Source: an uncultured Oscillibacter sp.
Lineage (GTDB): Bacteria > Bacillota > Clostridia > Oscillospirales > Oscillospiraceae
Reading direction: 5' to 3'
DNA: 51,155 nt
Assembly: GCA_910583695.1 (NCBI GenBank)
Contig: CAJTZL010000014.1
Location: 1 to 51,155 of the forward strand
A program made the position numbers and the translations under genes. Below the pieces are notes generated by a model. That model did no database searches. It was given only the letters and a program-made list of their open reading frames with translations, and was not told where the DNA came from. Shown one piece after another: positions 1 to 7,035 of the stretch (positions within the stretch are counted from its first letter, which is position 1; every line of letters begins with the position of its first letter).

Positions 1-91
1 ACCATGACCGCCAGACAAAACTATGAGGCAAACAGAATATCCCCTATTTATAATTGTCGATTCCTTAAGGTCCAGAAGCTTACTATATAAA

Positions 92-119
92 AAGTGCTAT
101 GGCGCAAACCATAGCACTT
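92..119. repeat. perfect 11-bp hairpin at the integrase break point
   Basis: AAGTGCTATGG at 92-102 and its exact complement at 109-119 enclose a 6-base loop. The hairpin sits where the integrase homology to its right begins, so it may be a terminator or the end of an element that replaced the integrase N-terminal part. There is no clean T-run after it on the plus strand. Confidence 0.6.
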
Positions 120-134
120 GAGGGGATTATATTA

Positions 135-299
135 TTTGCGACGATGGCGTTGCAAAACGGCGTAGACGTGAAAACGGTATCCACCATGCTGGGACACCAT
201 AACGCCGGCTTCACCCTCCGCACCTACACCCACACCACACGGCAGGCGCAGGACGAAGCGGCGGAAAAAATAGGAGCGTTTATGGAGCAGATGATGTAA
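135..299 (+). pseudogene. C-terminal fragment of a phage/ICE-type tyrosine integrase
   Basis: About 53 residues read as the end of a tyrosine recombinase. FATMALQNGVDVKTVSTMLG resembles the sequence that normally follows the catalytic RHT motif. LGHHNAGFTLRTYTH holds the conserved LGH box and the nucleophilic Tyr with its following His. The tail ending in IGAFMEQMM is typical of integrases from clostridial integrative elements. The N-terminal DNA-binding domains and the box II Arg are absent; a hairpin at 92-119 and unrelated sequence stand in their place. The first ATG of the frame (99) lies inside that hairpin and is not a credible start. The fragment lies beyond the 3' end of tRNA-Thr, a usual integration target. 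It is almost certainly not a functional recombinase. Confidence 0.8.
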
Positions 300-317
300 A
301 AGAGAAACGGGATACAG

Positions 318-350
318 CAAGAGCGCCGGGTATAAAATCCGGCGCTCTTG
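318..350 (+). terminator. hairpin after integrase fragment
   Basis: CAAGAGCGCCGG (318-329) pairs perfectly with 339-350 around a 9-base loop, 18 bases after the integrase stop. It is GC-rich, as in an intrinsic terminator, but no T-run follows. It is probably the original transcription end of the integrase gene. Confidence 0.55.
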
Positions 351-492
351 CGTCGCTTCCCGTGTGGGTCAGGTTGTGGATCTTGACTGTTTCTCGGAGA
401 GAAACGTCTCCATAGAGCGTACATGTGAAAGGCTCCTTGCGGGTCAAAACGGAAGTAAGAAGTTGTTCGATTATTTGCACTAAAAGTTATGA

Positions 493-524
493 AAGAGGTG
501 AAAATCATTCGATTTTCACCTCTT
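493..524 (-). terminator. terminator of tRNA-Thr
   Basis: A perfect 14-bp stem (493-506 with 511-524, 4-base loop) begins 3 bases beyond the tRNA CCA end on the minus strand and is followed there by T-rich sequence. Its position and form fit an intrinsic terminator for the tRNA transcript. Confidence 0.75.
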
Positions 525-526
525 AC

Positions 527-602
527 TGGAGCTACTGATGTGACTCGAACACACGACCTGCTGATTACGAATCAGCTGCTCTACCGACTGAGCTACAGTA
601 GC
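527..602 (-). tRNA. tRNA-Thr (anticodon CGU)
   Basis: Read on the minus strand, this 76-base stretch folds as a complete tRNA. The 7-bp acceptor stem GCTACTG pairs with CAGTAGC. A D-arm GCTC/GAGC follows. The anticodon stem GCTGA/TCAGC encloses loop TTCGTAA, giving anticodon CGU (threonine, ACG codons). The T-arm carries TTCGAGT. The discriminator base is T and the 3' CCA is encoded. A terminator hairpin lies directly downstream and an integrase relic lies a further 230 bases on, so the 3' half of this gene was probably an attachment site. Confidence 0.95.
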
Positions 603-1089
603 ATTTTATGAGAATTGACACATAGCTGCACTCTGTTTTTACTATTCTGTCAACAACCGACAATCTTCCCGATGCAAGTGAACGGCTCCGCCATTAAGCC
701 ATATCCAGGGACCGTCTCACCCCTGCCAGACAGCCGCCCTATCAGCAGGACAACGCACACCGGCTGTCCAATGGCTGTCGTCTACCTCTATCACTCCCAG
801 GCTTTAGACCGAGTGTTATCATACCACAAAAAATTCTCTCCGTCAACCTTGATTTTGGATTTTCCGCGGTTTTTATGCGGCTGCACGGCGGGCTTGCAAT
901 GGCCATTAAGATCCCGGCAAAGCCTATCACATTTGATACAGGAAAACAGAGTGCGGAGATTGCGGGCCGGTTCCCCTCCACTCCCTGCACGACTGACCCG
1001 CATTTGCTGGAAGCACAGAATGTGCCCGCTTCATCAACCAACAGAAAGAGGGTGAAGCACGATGCGAACTTTTATCGAAGAATAGGGAG
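603..1089. other. non-coding stretch upstream of tRNA-Thr; decayed DNA
   Basis: No convincing gene is visible on either strand, although open frames exist. It contains a minus-strand promoter (818-846) firing toward the tRNA. It also contains the inverted repeat GACAGCCG (729-736) / CGGCTGTC (761-768), with a second GGCTGTC at 773-779 that could pair alternatively, so a structured leader RNA is possible. TTGACA at 616-621 is mirrored by TGTCAA at 648-653. The stretch from about 870 to 1089 is probably the unrecognisable front of the recombinase relic that follows. Confidence 0.4.
818..846 (-). promoter_or_regulatory. sigma-A promoter toward tRNA-Thr
   Basis: On the minus strand TTGACG (846-841) and TATGAT (823-818) are separated by exactly 17 bases. 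The predicted start near 811 would give a leader of about 210 bases before tRNA-Thr at 602. No protein gene separates the two, so this may be the tRNA promoter or that of a small RNA. Confidence 0.65.
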
Positions 1090-1257
1090 TGCTGATGAAA
1101 AAATCCGTATAGATATCTGCGTGATTAACATGTCCTTGCTGGACATGCAGAATGGAAAAGGCTTTCTGGGAGCGTTAACTGCAAGTTTTATCCTTTGCGT
1201 CACAACGTGAGCGGGAACATACCCGCAAGCGGCAGGAGCAGGGAATTGCCGCGGCAA
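1090..1257 (+). pseudogene. frameshifted serine recombinase (resolvase) remnant
   Basis: One frame reads IDICVINMSLLDMQNGKGFL, which matches the resolvase stretch normally written like DIVVLDMPLLDTRNGKDLMG. It then stops at about 1207. From 1179 another frame continues the same protein: LQVLSFASQREREHTRKRQ followed by EQGIAAAKDYWI and a stop. That copies the family's E-helix segment LSFVAQNERENIRKRQAEGI. The two pieces are joined by an indel near 1170-1180, and the N-terminal catalytic Ser region and the C-terminal DNA-binding domain are missing. It is a dead fragment of a small resolvase/invertase and a second recombinase scar beside the integrase tail. Confidence 0.75.
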
Positions 1258-1369
1258 AGGATTATTGGATTTGACCCGCTGTCGAAACCGCTTTTGGATA
1301 GCTGTCAGGAGGTATACCAATGTTGCTGAAAAGCTGGAGTGATCTTCTGTTCCCTGGCGGTAAAAGAAT

Positions 1370-1395
1370 GCGGAATGCCGCTTTTGGCATTCCGC
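1370..1395. repeat. 10-bp perfect hairpin
   Basis: GCGGAATGCC (1370-1379) pairs with GGCATTCCGC (1386-1395) around a 6-base loop in the spacer before the phosphatase gene. It could be a terminator for the recombinase remnant; no T-run follows. Confidence 0.45.
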
Positions 1396-1443
1396 TGTCA
1401 AACCGAAATCCATAGGAACGAAAACGCATTGCAAAAGACTTCC

Positions 1444-1464
1444 TTATGCAAAAAAGTATACCTT
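1444..1464 (+). repeat. copy 1 of a 21-bp repeat with GTATAC core
   Basis: TTATGC, then an A-run, then GTATAC, then pyrimidines. It is nearly identical to 1558-1578, with two differences in 21 positions. The centre AAAGTATACcTTT is almost palindromic. See the second copy for interpretation. Confidence 0.5.
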
Positions 1465-1557
1465 TTTGCAAAATGCCGTTTCATTTGAACAGATCAAGAA
1501 TATCACAAAAAGCAAGCGATTTCAATACATCCAGAAAACAATTTTCAAGTTTTCAAA

Positions 1558-1578
1558 TTATGCGAAAAAGTATACTTT
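1558..1578 (+). promoter_or_regulatory. copy 2 of the 21-bp repeat, candidate operator or promoter element
   Basis: This copy starts 114 bases after the first and 83 bases before the PP2C start codon. AAAGTATACTTT is a perfect 12-bp palindrome. Two sites of this form upstream of a long operon suggest a regulator binding site. TATACT could also be a -10 element, but I do not see a matching -35 at the right distance. No other promoter for the Tad operon is evident. Confidence 0.45.
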
Positions 1579-1640
1579 ATGGAAAAAATACAGGACTCTG
1601 CAGATGCCTGCAAAAGAAAAGGACTCAGAGTGGTGGGAAT

Positions 1641-2315
1641 ATGAGTTTCTTTTATGATGGAGTATCGATTCAAAATCGCAGGAAAAGCAATATGGACAGC
1701 CTTTTGCTGAAAGAGCGCTGCGTCGGCGGAAGTGCGCTTTGCATTGCGGCCGTATGCGACGGTATCGGAAGTCTGGCGGACGGTGCTTTTGCGTCCGCCG
1801 CCGCTGTACGGATGCTCAATGAGTGGTTCAGCGGCGTCGATGGTCTTGGCCGGTTGGGACTTCAGATGAGGGACGAAATTTTGACGATTAACAGCCGGAT
1901 TGCCGGAGATGCAAAAAAGCGGGGCCTGCACACCGGGACCACGCTTTCGGCGCTGCTGCTTGCAGAAGAACGGTATTATGTCGTTCATACGGGCGACAGC
2001 CGCATATACCTGTGTCAAAAGGGCCGACTGGAGCAATTGACGGAGGACCAGTCTGTGGGCGGGCGACTGACCGCCTGCCTGGGCCGCGGTGAGAAGGCGG
2101 AGCTCTATTATAATGAGGGAGGCTTTCAGGGGGGGAGCTTTCTGCTCTGCTCCGACGGGCTTTACAAGCGCATGGAGCCCGCATTGCTCCGGAGGGAGTT
2201 GGAGGGCATGGACTCCCAAAACGTGCGGAGTTCCATAGAGCGGCTGATCGGCTATGTAAAAGACCGGGGAGAGAGCGACAACATCTCTCTGGCGGTAGTG
2301 CTGAGTGGAAACTGA
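1641..2315 (+). CDS. PP2C-family protein serine/threonine phosphatase
   Basis: A 224-residue metal-dependent phosphatase that would remove phosphate from Ser/Thr residues, presumably opposing the kinase encoded at the other end of the cluster. Visible PP2C motifs are CDGIGSLADG (metal-binding Asp40), GTTLSALLL, VVHTGDSRIYL, LTEDQS, LLCSDGLYKRM and SDNISLAVV (metal-binding Asp213). The length fits a bare catalytic domain with no membrane segment, so it should be cytosolic. I chose ATG 1641 because homology begins there; the frame is open back to 1446 but that stretch does not resemble PP2C. The upstream RBS (GTGGTGGGA) is weak. It is followed after 12 bases by the TadZ-like gene and probably leads the operon. 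Confidence 0.9.
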   Translation: MSFFYDGVSIQNRRKSNMDSLLLKERCVGGSALCIAAVCDGIGSLADGAFASAAAVRMLNEWFSGVDGLGRLGLQMRDEILTINSRIAGDAKKRGLHTGTTLSALLLAEERYYVVHTGDSRIYLCQKGRLEQLTEDQSVGGRLTACLGRGEKAELYYNEGGFQGGSFLLCSDGLYKRMEPALLRRELEGMDSQNVRSSIERLIGYVKDRGESDNISLAVVLSGN

Positions 2316-2327
2316 AGGAGGACGGCC

Positions 2328-3326
2328 ATGAGGATACAGCTTTTAATCGCAGACGAGGACCGGGACTATACGGAGCACCTTTCTCAGATCCTGGTGGAGA
2401 AGTACGCGAACGTGTTCGAGGTGAGCGCTTGCTCTGGGGCCCGGCAGATGGCGGAATTGCTGTCCCACCGCGGCTATGACGCGGCGCTGCTGAGTCCGGC
2501 TCTTGCGGCGGAGGCGGAGCTGAGAAAGATAAATCTTCCGCTTTTGCTGTGGGACGGGGCGGCCGGAGGGTTTGTAGAAGGTCTGGAGAGCCTCCGGAAG
2601 TACCAGCGGATCTCTTTAATAGCCGGCGAGGTATTGGAGCGCTGTGCGGAGGTATCTTCCATTGGGATTGGCCACGGCGGCGCCAAGGCGCATACGACAG
2701 CCGTCTGGTCCCCGGCGGGAGGTGTCGGAAAGACCACGGCGGCACTGGCATACGCCGCTCAGCAGGTTTCCAGGGGAAAACGGACGGTCTATCTGGACCT
2801 GGAGCCCTTCTCCAGCGTTTCCGCCTTCTTTCCGGAGGGCGGTAAAAGCATCAGCACCGTTTTTGAAAAGCTGGACGAGCGGGCGGAGCTGACCCTGCAG
2901 GGCATCCGCCAGGAGGACGCCGGGTCCGGGATCTACTATTTCCGCCGTCCGGACAATTACGAGGATATCTCCCTTCTGACAAGGGAAGACGTCGTGCGGC
3001 TGACAGACGCCGCGGCGGCGGATGTGGATGAGCTGGTTGTGGATCTGGGGAGCGGGTATGACCAGAGAGCCGATACCCTGCTGACCCTGGCGGACGTGGT
3101 TCTGCTGGTAGTCGACGGTTCAAAGCTGTGCCGAACGAAGTGGGAGCAGTTCCGGACCCAGCACGAGCTGTACGGCAAGCTCCGGGAAAAGCTAATCCTG
3201 GTAGCGAATAGGGGGAGCCGGTACAGCGAGGCGGAAGCCCCGTCAACAGTCCGCCTCCCGCAGGTGAAATCCGACGATCCGGTGGTGGTGTACAAGACGC
3301 TTTCTGCCGGTTATTTTCAAGTGTGA
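2328..3326 (+). CDS. tadZ: TadZ/CpaE-like pilus assembly ATPase with receiver-like N-terminus
   Basis: A 332-residue protein of the ParA/MinD superfamily of the kind that localises Tad machinery. Residues 1-115 look like a response-regulator receiver (LLIADEDRDYTEHLSQIL keeps the acidic pocket), but where the phospho-acceptor Asp is expected the sequence reads YDAALLSPAL, so it is probably not phosphorylated. Residues 125-330 are the ATPase: deviant Walker A SPAGGVGKTT, TVYLDLEPF, then ELVVDLGSGYD and VVLLVVDGS. The first Lys of the usual KGGVGKT motif is replaced. A strong RBS (AAGGAGG) precedes ATG 2328. It sits between the PP2C gene and the secretion ATPase. Confidence 0.85.
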   Translation: MRIQLLIADEDRDYTEHLSQILVEKYANVFEVSACSGARQMAELLSHRGYDAALLSPALAAEAELRKINLPLLLWDGAAGGFVEGLESLRKYQRISLIAGEVLERCAEVSSIGIGHGGAKAHTTAVWSPAGGVGKTTAALAYAAQQVSRGKRTVYLDLEPFSSVSAFFPEGGKSISTVFEKLDERAELTLQGIRQEDAGSGIYYFRRPDNYEDISLLTREDVVRLTDAAAADVDELVVDLGSGYDQRADTLLTLADVVLLVVDGSKLCRTKWEQFRTQHELYGKLREKLILVANRGSRYSEAEAPSTVRLPQVKSDDPVVVYKTLSAGYFQV

Positions 3327-3341
3327 TGGGAGGAGGAGGCC

Positions 3342-4610
3342 ATGACCGACCAAGACCGTAACGAGCTGATCGCCCTTTTGAAATCGGAAGTTCACCAGAA
3401 TCCGGACCTTACCGTTATGAGCGACGAGGAGCTCCGCCGGGTGATTGCCAGGGCCTTGGAGGAAAAGGGGAGCCGGGGCGGCGGTTCGGGGAGAGCGCTG
3501 TTCGCTCTGAACTTTAAAGAAAAATCCTACATCACCACCGCCGTTTTTGAGTCCATACGGGGGTTGGGAGTCCTGGGCCAGATCATTGGAGACCCGGAGG
3601 TGACGGAGGTGATGATCAACGGCTTCGACCATATCTTTGTGGAGCGGGCCGGGCGGCTCAGCCGCCTGGAAAACCACTTTGAGAGCCGTCAGGAGCTGGA
3701 GACCGTCATCACCAAGTTTGTCTCCCAAGCCGGACGGGCGGTCAACGAGAGTGAGCCCATTGTGGATACCCACTTGGAGGATGGGTCCCGCGTCAACGTG
3801 GTCATGCCGCCGGTGGCCCTCAACGGTCCTATCGTCACCATCCGCCGCTTTCCCAAGGAGGCGATGACCGTGGAAAAGCTCATCGACTATGGTTCCATCA
3901 CGCCGGAGGTGGCGGAGGTGTTGGAGCTGCTGGTCCGTGCCAGGTACAACGTCTTCGTCAGCGGCGGAACGGGAAGCGGCAAGACCACCTTCCTGAATGC
4001 GCTCTCCAACTTTATTCCCAGAGACGAGCGCATCATCACCATTGAGGATTCCGCGGAGCTCCAGATCCGGAACATCGACAACCTGGTTCGCCTGGAGACC
4101 CGAAACGCCGGTCCCGACGGGACGGGGGCCATCAGTATCCAAATGCTGATTAAGTCCGCCCTGCGTATGCGCCCGGACCGCATTGTCGTGGGCGAAGTTC
4201 GGGGAGCGGAGGCGCTGGACATGCTTCAGGCCATGAACACCGGCCACGACGGCTCCCTTTCCACCGGCCACGCCAACTCCACCTACGATATGCTGAGCCG
4301 CCTGGAGACCATGGTGCTGCAAGGAGCCGCCGGCCTTCCGCTGGAGGCCATCCGGCAGCAGATCGGGTCGGCGGTGGATATTATCATCCACCTCTCCCGC
4401 CTCCGGGACAAAAGCCGCAAGACCATGGAGGTTGTGGAGATTCTGGGCTACAATCCGGAGACGAGAAGGTTCAACACCAACACCCTGTATGAGTTCCGGG
4501 AACTGCCGGAGAGCAGCAAGGACAAGGTGATGGGACGCCTGACCCGGACGGAAAATCCCATGCGGAATACGCAGAAGCTGGAGAGCGCCGGAATTTACCG
4601 AACGATTTAA
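3342..4610 (+). CDS. tadA: TadA/CpaF-type secretion ATPase
   Basis: A 422-residue type II/IV secretion NTPase that powers Flp pilus assembly from the cytosolic face of the membrane. N-terminal domain: GDPEVTEVMINGFDHIFVE and RFPKEAMTVEKLI. Core: Walker A SGGTGSGKTTFLNAL near residue 207, Asp box ERIITIEDSAELQI, Walker B PDRIVVGEVRGAEALDML and His box GHDGSLSTGHANS. All catalytic elements look intact and the length is normal. ATG 3342 follows GGAGGAGG, 15 bases after tadZ. TadB and TadC, its membrane partners, come next. Confidence 0.95.
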   Translation: MTDQDRNELIALLKSEVHQNPDLTVMSDEELRRVIARALEEKGSRGGGSGRALFALNFKEKSYITTAVFESIRGLGVLGQIIGDPEVTEVMINGFDHIFVERAGRLSRLENHFESRQELETVITKFVSQAGRAVNESEPIVDTHLEDGSRVNVVMPPVALNGPIVTIRRFPKEAMTVEKLIDYGSITPEVAEVLELLVRARYNVFVSGGTGSGKTTFLNALSNFIPRDERIITIEDSAELQIRNIDNLVRLETRNAGPDGTGAISIQMLIKSALRMRPDRIVVGEVRGAEALDMLQAMNTGHDGSLSTGHANSTYDMLSRLETMVLQGAAGLPLEAIRQQIGSAVDIIIHLSRLRDKSRKTMEVVEILGYNPETRRFNTNTLYEFRELPESSKDKVMGRLTRTENPMRNTQKLESAGIYRTI

Positions 4611-4626
4611 GGGGGAAACCAACGTG

Positions 4627-5427
4627 ATGCGCAGCGCCATTGCCGCCTCCGAGGAGGAAAAGTCTTCCCAGGCGCGCCTGATCCCGCCGGACTACACGGC
4701 CAGCACATCTACCATTTTCGACCACATACTGGCGTTTCTGTCAGGCTGTGCCGCCGGGTTCGTCATCCTGTATATTTTCTACAAGATTGTGCCGCTGTCG
4801 GCGGCGGGAGGTGTCCTGGCCGGAGCCGTCCATGTGATCGCGGCGGACCGCGCCGCGAAGAAAAAGCGGCTGAACAGACTGCGGGTTCAGTTTTTCGACA
4901 TGCTGGAGGCCATGTCCGTGGCCATGCGGGCGGGCAATCCCCCGCTGAAAGCCCTTCAGAGTGCCAGGGGCGATTTGTCGATGATTTACGCCGGGAACAG
5001 TGACATCCTGCGGGAGCTGGATATCATCATGCAGCGCTTCTACAACGCCGTCTCCCTGTCGGAGGCCTTCTCGGACTTTGCCCGGCGGAGCGGCCTGGAG
5101 GATGCGGCCAGCTTTGCCTCCGTCTACGCCACGATTGAGGGCAAATCCAGCCGGGCGGACGAGATCGTCCGGGAAACGCAGCAGATCATCGCGGACAAGA
5201 TGGAGATCGAAATGGAGATCGATACGCTGATGACGGCGGCAAAATCCGAGGTGAACATCATGCTGATCATGCCCCTGGTGATTTTAGGCGTGATCGGCTA
5301 TACCGGAGCGGGCTTTATGGACGCCATTTACACCACGCCCCTGGGCCGGATTGTGGCCACGGGGGGATTGGTCGTATTCATCATCAGTTTTTGGATGGCC
5401 AGGAAATTCAGCAGTGTGCAGATATGA
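4627..5427 (+). CDS. tadB: TadB-like inner-membrane platform protein
   Basis: About 266 residues. It has two hydrophobic segments near the N-terminus (about residues 33-75), a cytosolic T2SSF-type domain beginning LRVQFFDMLEAMSVAMRAGN (the usual FxxxLxxLxxxLRAG pattern), and two C-terminal membrane spans. The order and the paired TadC gene identify it as one half of the membrane platform that works with TadA. ATG 4627 is preferred; GTG 4624 is one codon earlier and sits closer to the GGGGGA RBS at 4611, so either could be used. The gap to tadA is about 16 bases. Confidence 0.88.
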   Translation: MRSAIAASEEEKSSQARLIPPDYTASTSTIFDHILAFLSGCAAGFVILYIFYKIVPLSAAGGVLAGAVHVIAADRAAKKKRLNRLRVQFFDMLEAMSVAMRAGNPPLKALQSARGDLSMIYAGNSDILRELDIIMQRFYNAVSLSEAFSDFARRSGLEDAASFASVYATIEGKSSRADEIVRETQQIIADKMEIEMEIDTLMTAAKSEVNIMLIMPLVILGVIGYTGAGFMDAIYTTPLGRIVATGGLVVFIISFWMARKFSSVQI

Positions 5428-5439
5428 GGAGGCGGGACA

Positions 5440-6501
5440 ATGCCGGTTTTGTTTGTAATTTTGATTCCCGCCACTGTGCTGGCGGCGGTGTGGCTGCTGC
5501 TTTTGAGCCGGGTGTCGGAGGAGGACTGGGTAGCCGCGGCCTTTTGCAAGGTTCTGGACAACCGGGAAGCGGCGGAAAAGCTGAGGCAGAAGGCCGCCGC
5601 CAACGAGAAGGCCCTGGAGGAATGCCAGGGCCTGACCAGGAAGGTCGGGAGCCTGCTTCTGGGAGGCGGGAAAGAGAAGGAGATTCAAAAGCTGGAGGAG
5701 CAGAGCGCGGCGCTCCAACAGGGGGATCTTCGAAGTGTCGGCCTCTTCGCCATGCCCGGCTATGTGCTCCAGCGGCGGTTTGATTCCATTGGAAGAGGAG
5801 CGGTCCACAAGGGCGTCCTGGAAAAATGTCTGGAGCTTTACGGAAAAAAGTACGCGCCCAACAAGGCGCGGCAGCTTATGGCGCAGCTCTTGTCCTATCC
5901 CATCATCGGCCTTGCGGCGGCCCTGGCCCTGAGCGCGATGATGGTGGGGCTTGGGAACACCACGGGCGGCCTGGCTGTCCTCAGCGTGGGGACGCTGCTG
6001 GTCTTGGTTTTGGTCTATGCCCTGTATGACGAGGTGGGGGACCGGCTGAAAAAGCGCCGGGCCGCCATCAGCCGTCAGTTCCCCAACGTGGTCTCCAAGC
6101 TGGCCCTGCTGGTGACTTCCGGTATGATCATGGACCGGGCCTGGAGAGAAACGGCCCAGAGCCAGAGCGGTGAGCTTTACATGGAGATGCGCCGTACCGC
6201 CGACGAGCTGGACAATTTGGTGGAACCCTCTGCGGCCTATGCCGGATTCATCGACCGCTGCAATACCAAGGAGACCACCAAGCTGGCCTCCGCCATCATC
6301 CAGAATCAGTCCAAGGGCAACGCGGAAGTGGGGCGGCTTCTCAAAGCCATGGCCCATGAGGCGTGGCAGGAGCGCCGGCACACCGCCAAGCGGGACTCCG
6401 AGGCCGCCAATTCCAAGCTGATGATCCCGACCATGCTTCTGTTCATCGCAATCCTGGTGATGATCATGGTTCCGGTGGCTACCAGCTTTCAGGGCCTTTG
6501 A
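5440..6501 (+). CDS. tadC: TadC-like inner-membrane platform protein
   Basis: A 353-residue partner of TadB. An N-terminal membrane helix is followed by a charged, probably coiled segment (residues about 35-90). Two membrane spans near 145-200 come next, then a T2SSF domain starting RRAAISRQFPNVVSKLALLV, and a final C-terminal span (LLFIAILVMIMVPVA). ATG 5440 follows GAGGAGG, 12 bases after tadB. Confidence 0.88.
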   Translation: MPVLFVILIPATVLAAVWLLLLSRVSEEDWVAAAFCKVLDNREAAEKLRQKAAANEKALEECQGLTRKVGSLLLGGGKEKEIQKLEEQSAALQQGDLRSVGLFAMPGYVLQRRFDSIGRGAVHKGVLEKCLELYGKKYAPNKARQLMAQLLSYPIIGLAAALALSAMMVGLGNTTGGLAVLSVGTLLVLVLVYALYDEVGDRLKKRRAAISRQFPNVVSKLALLVTSGMIMDRAWRETAQSQSGELYMEMRRTADELDNLVEPSAAYAGFIDRCNTKETTKLASAIIQNQSKGNAEVGRLLKAMAHEAWQERRHTAKRDSEAANSKLMIPTMLLFIAILVMIMVPVATSFQGL

Positions 6502-6519
6502 TAAGGGAGGGCCGAGGCG

Positions 6520-6687
6520 ATGTGTAAGGTTCCGAAACACTGGAAATGGTGGCTTGCGGTGGCGATCCTGCTTTTGGTGGCTGCCGCGCTGGCGTATTTT
6601 TGGGTATGGCCGCGGCTGGAGGAGCTGTGGCGGGGACATCTGGGCTTCCAGGTCGGATGCTTCTCCCGGCTTCCTGAACTCAAATAG
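6520..6687 (+). CDS. small single-span membrane protein
   Basis: A 55-residue frame with ATG 6520 and a good RBS (AAGGGAGG). After a basic, Trp-rich start (MCKVPKHWKWW) comes one membrane helix (LAVAILLLVAAALAYFWVW) and a short tail. It lies between tadC and the Flp-like pilin, 18 bases after tadC, and should be co-expressed. I do not recognise a family. The position would suit a small accessory or pilin-like subunit, but it lacks the G-xxxx-E processing site, so this is only a guess. Confidence 0.65.
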   Translation: MCKVPKHWKWWLAVAILLLVAAALAYFWVWPRLEELWRGHLGFQVGCFSRLPELK

Positions 6688-6772
6688 GGCGGCCGAATAT
6701 TCGGGTATGTGCCCTCTGGGGCGCTTGCTTTGGAGGGTGTACATATAATTTTGAGAGAGAGGAGGGAACGGT

Positions 6773-7015
6773 ATGCTGAAGCAATGGAATACTCTGTCTG
6801 CGGCGGTCTATGTGAAGGCCGTCCTGCTGGCACAGAATTTAGGAGCGGAGCTCCGGGAGCTGAAGGAGGACCAGCGGGGCCTCTCCGGCGTCGTTGTGGC
6901 GGTGCTTCTGATTTTGGTGGCGGTGCTGGCTGTGGTTTTGTTATGGCAGAATCTGCAGGACTGGCTCGGGACCATGTGGGAAAAGATCATCGGCGCAGGA
7001 ACTGGACTTAGTTAA
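6773..7015 (+). CDS. Flp-like (type IVb) pilin candidate
   Basis: An 80-residue protein with a hydrophilic leader of about 36 residues ending KEDQRG, one long hydrophobic helix (LSGVVVAVLLILVAVLAVVL) and a short amphipathic tail. Size and layout match the Flp1-like pilins found at this position in clostridial Tad loci. The presumed cleavage is after Gly36, but the Glu at +5 that classic Flp pilins carry is absent (GLSGVV), so it may be processed differently or not at all. The RBS GAGAGGAGGG before ATG 6773 is excellent, which suits a major subunit. An unused spacer of 85 bases precedes it. Confidence 0.7.
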   Translation: MLKQWNTLSAAVYVKAVLLAQNLGAELRELKEDQRGLSGVVVAVLLILVAVLAVVLLWQNLQDWLGTMWEKIIGAGTGLS

Positions 7016-7035
7016 TAAAGCTGGAAGAGGGGAGA

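Noticed and set aside
615..1055. 146-codon plus-strand frame upstream of the Tad cluster
   Set aside because: No RBS and no family resemblance; it overlaps a promoter and inverted repeats on the other strand.
1446..1640. Upstream extension of the PP2C frame to 1446
   Set aside because: The extra 65 codons do not resemble the family, include the repeat elements and lack a good RBS; ATG 1641 fits the homology.
3243..4640. 465-codon minus-strand frame opposite tadA
   Set aside because: It is a mirror of a highly conserved ATPase gene; its composition is that of an antisense shadow without RBS or family match.
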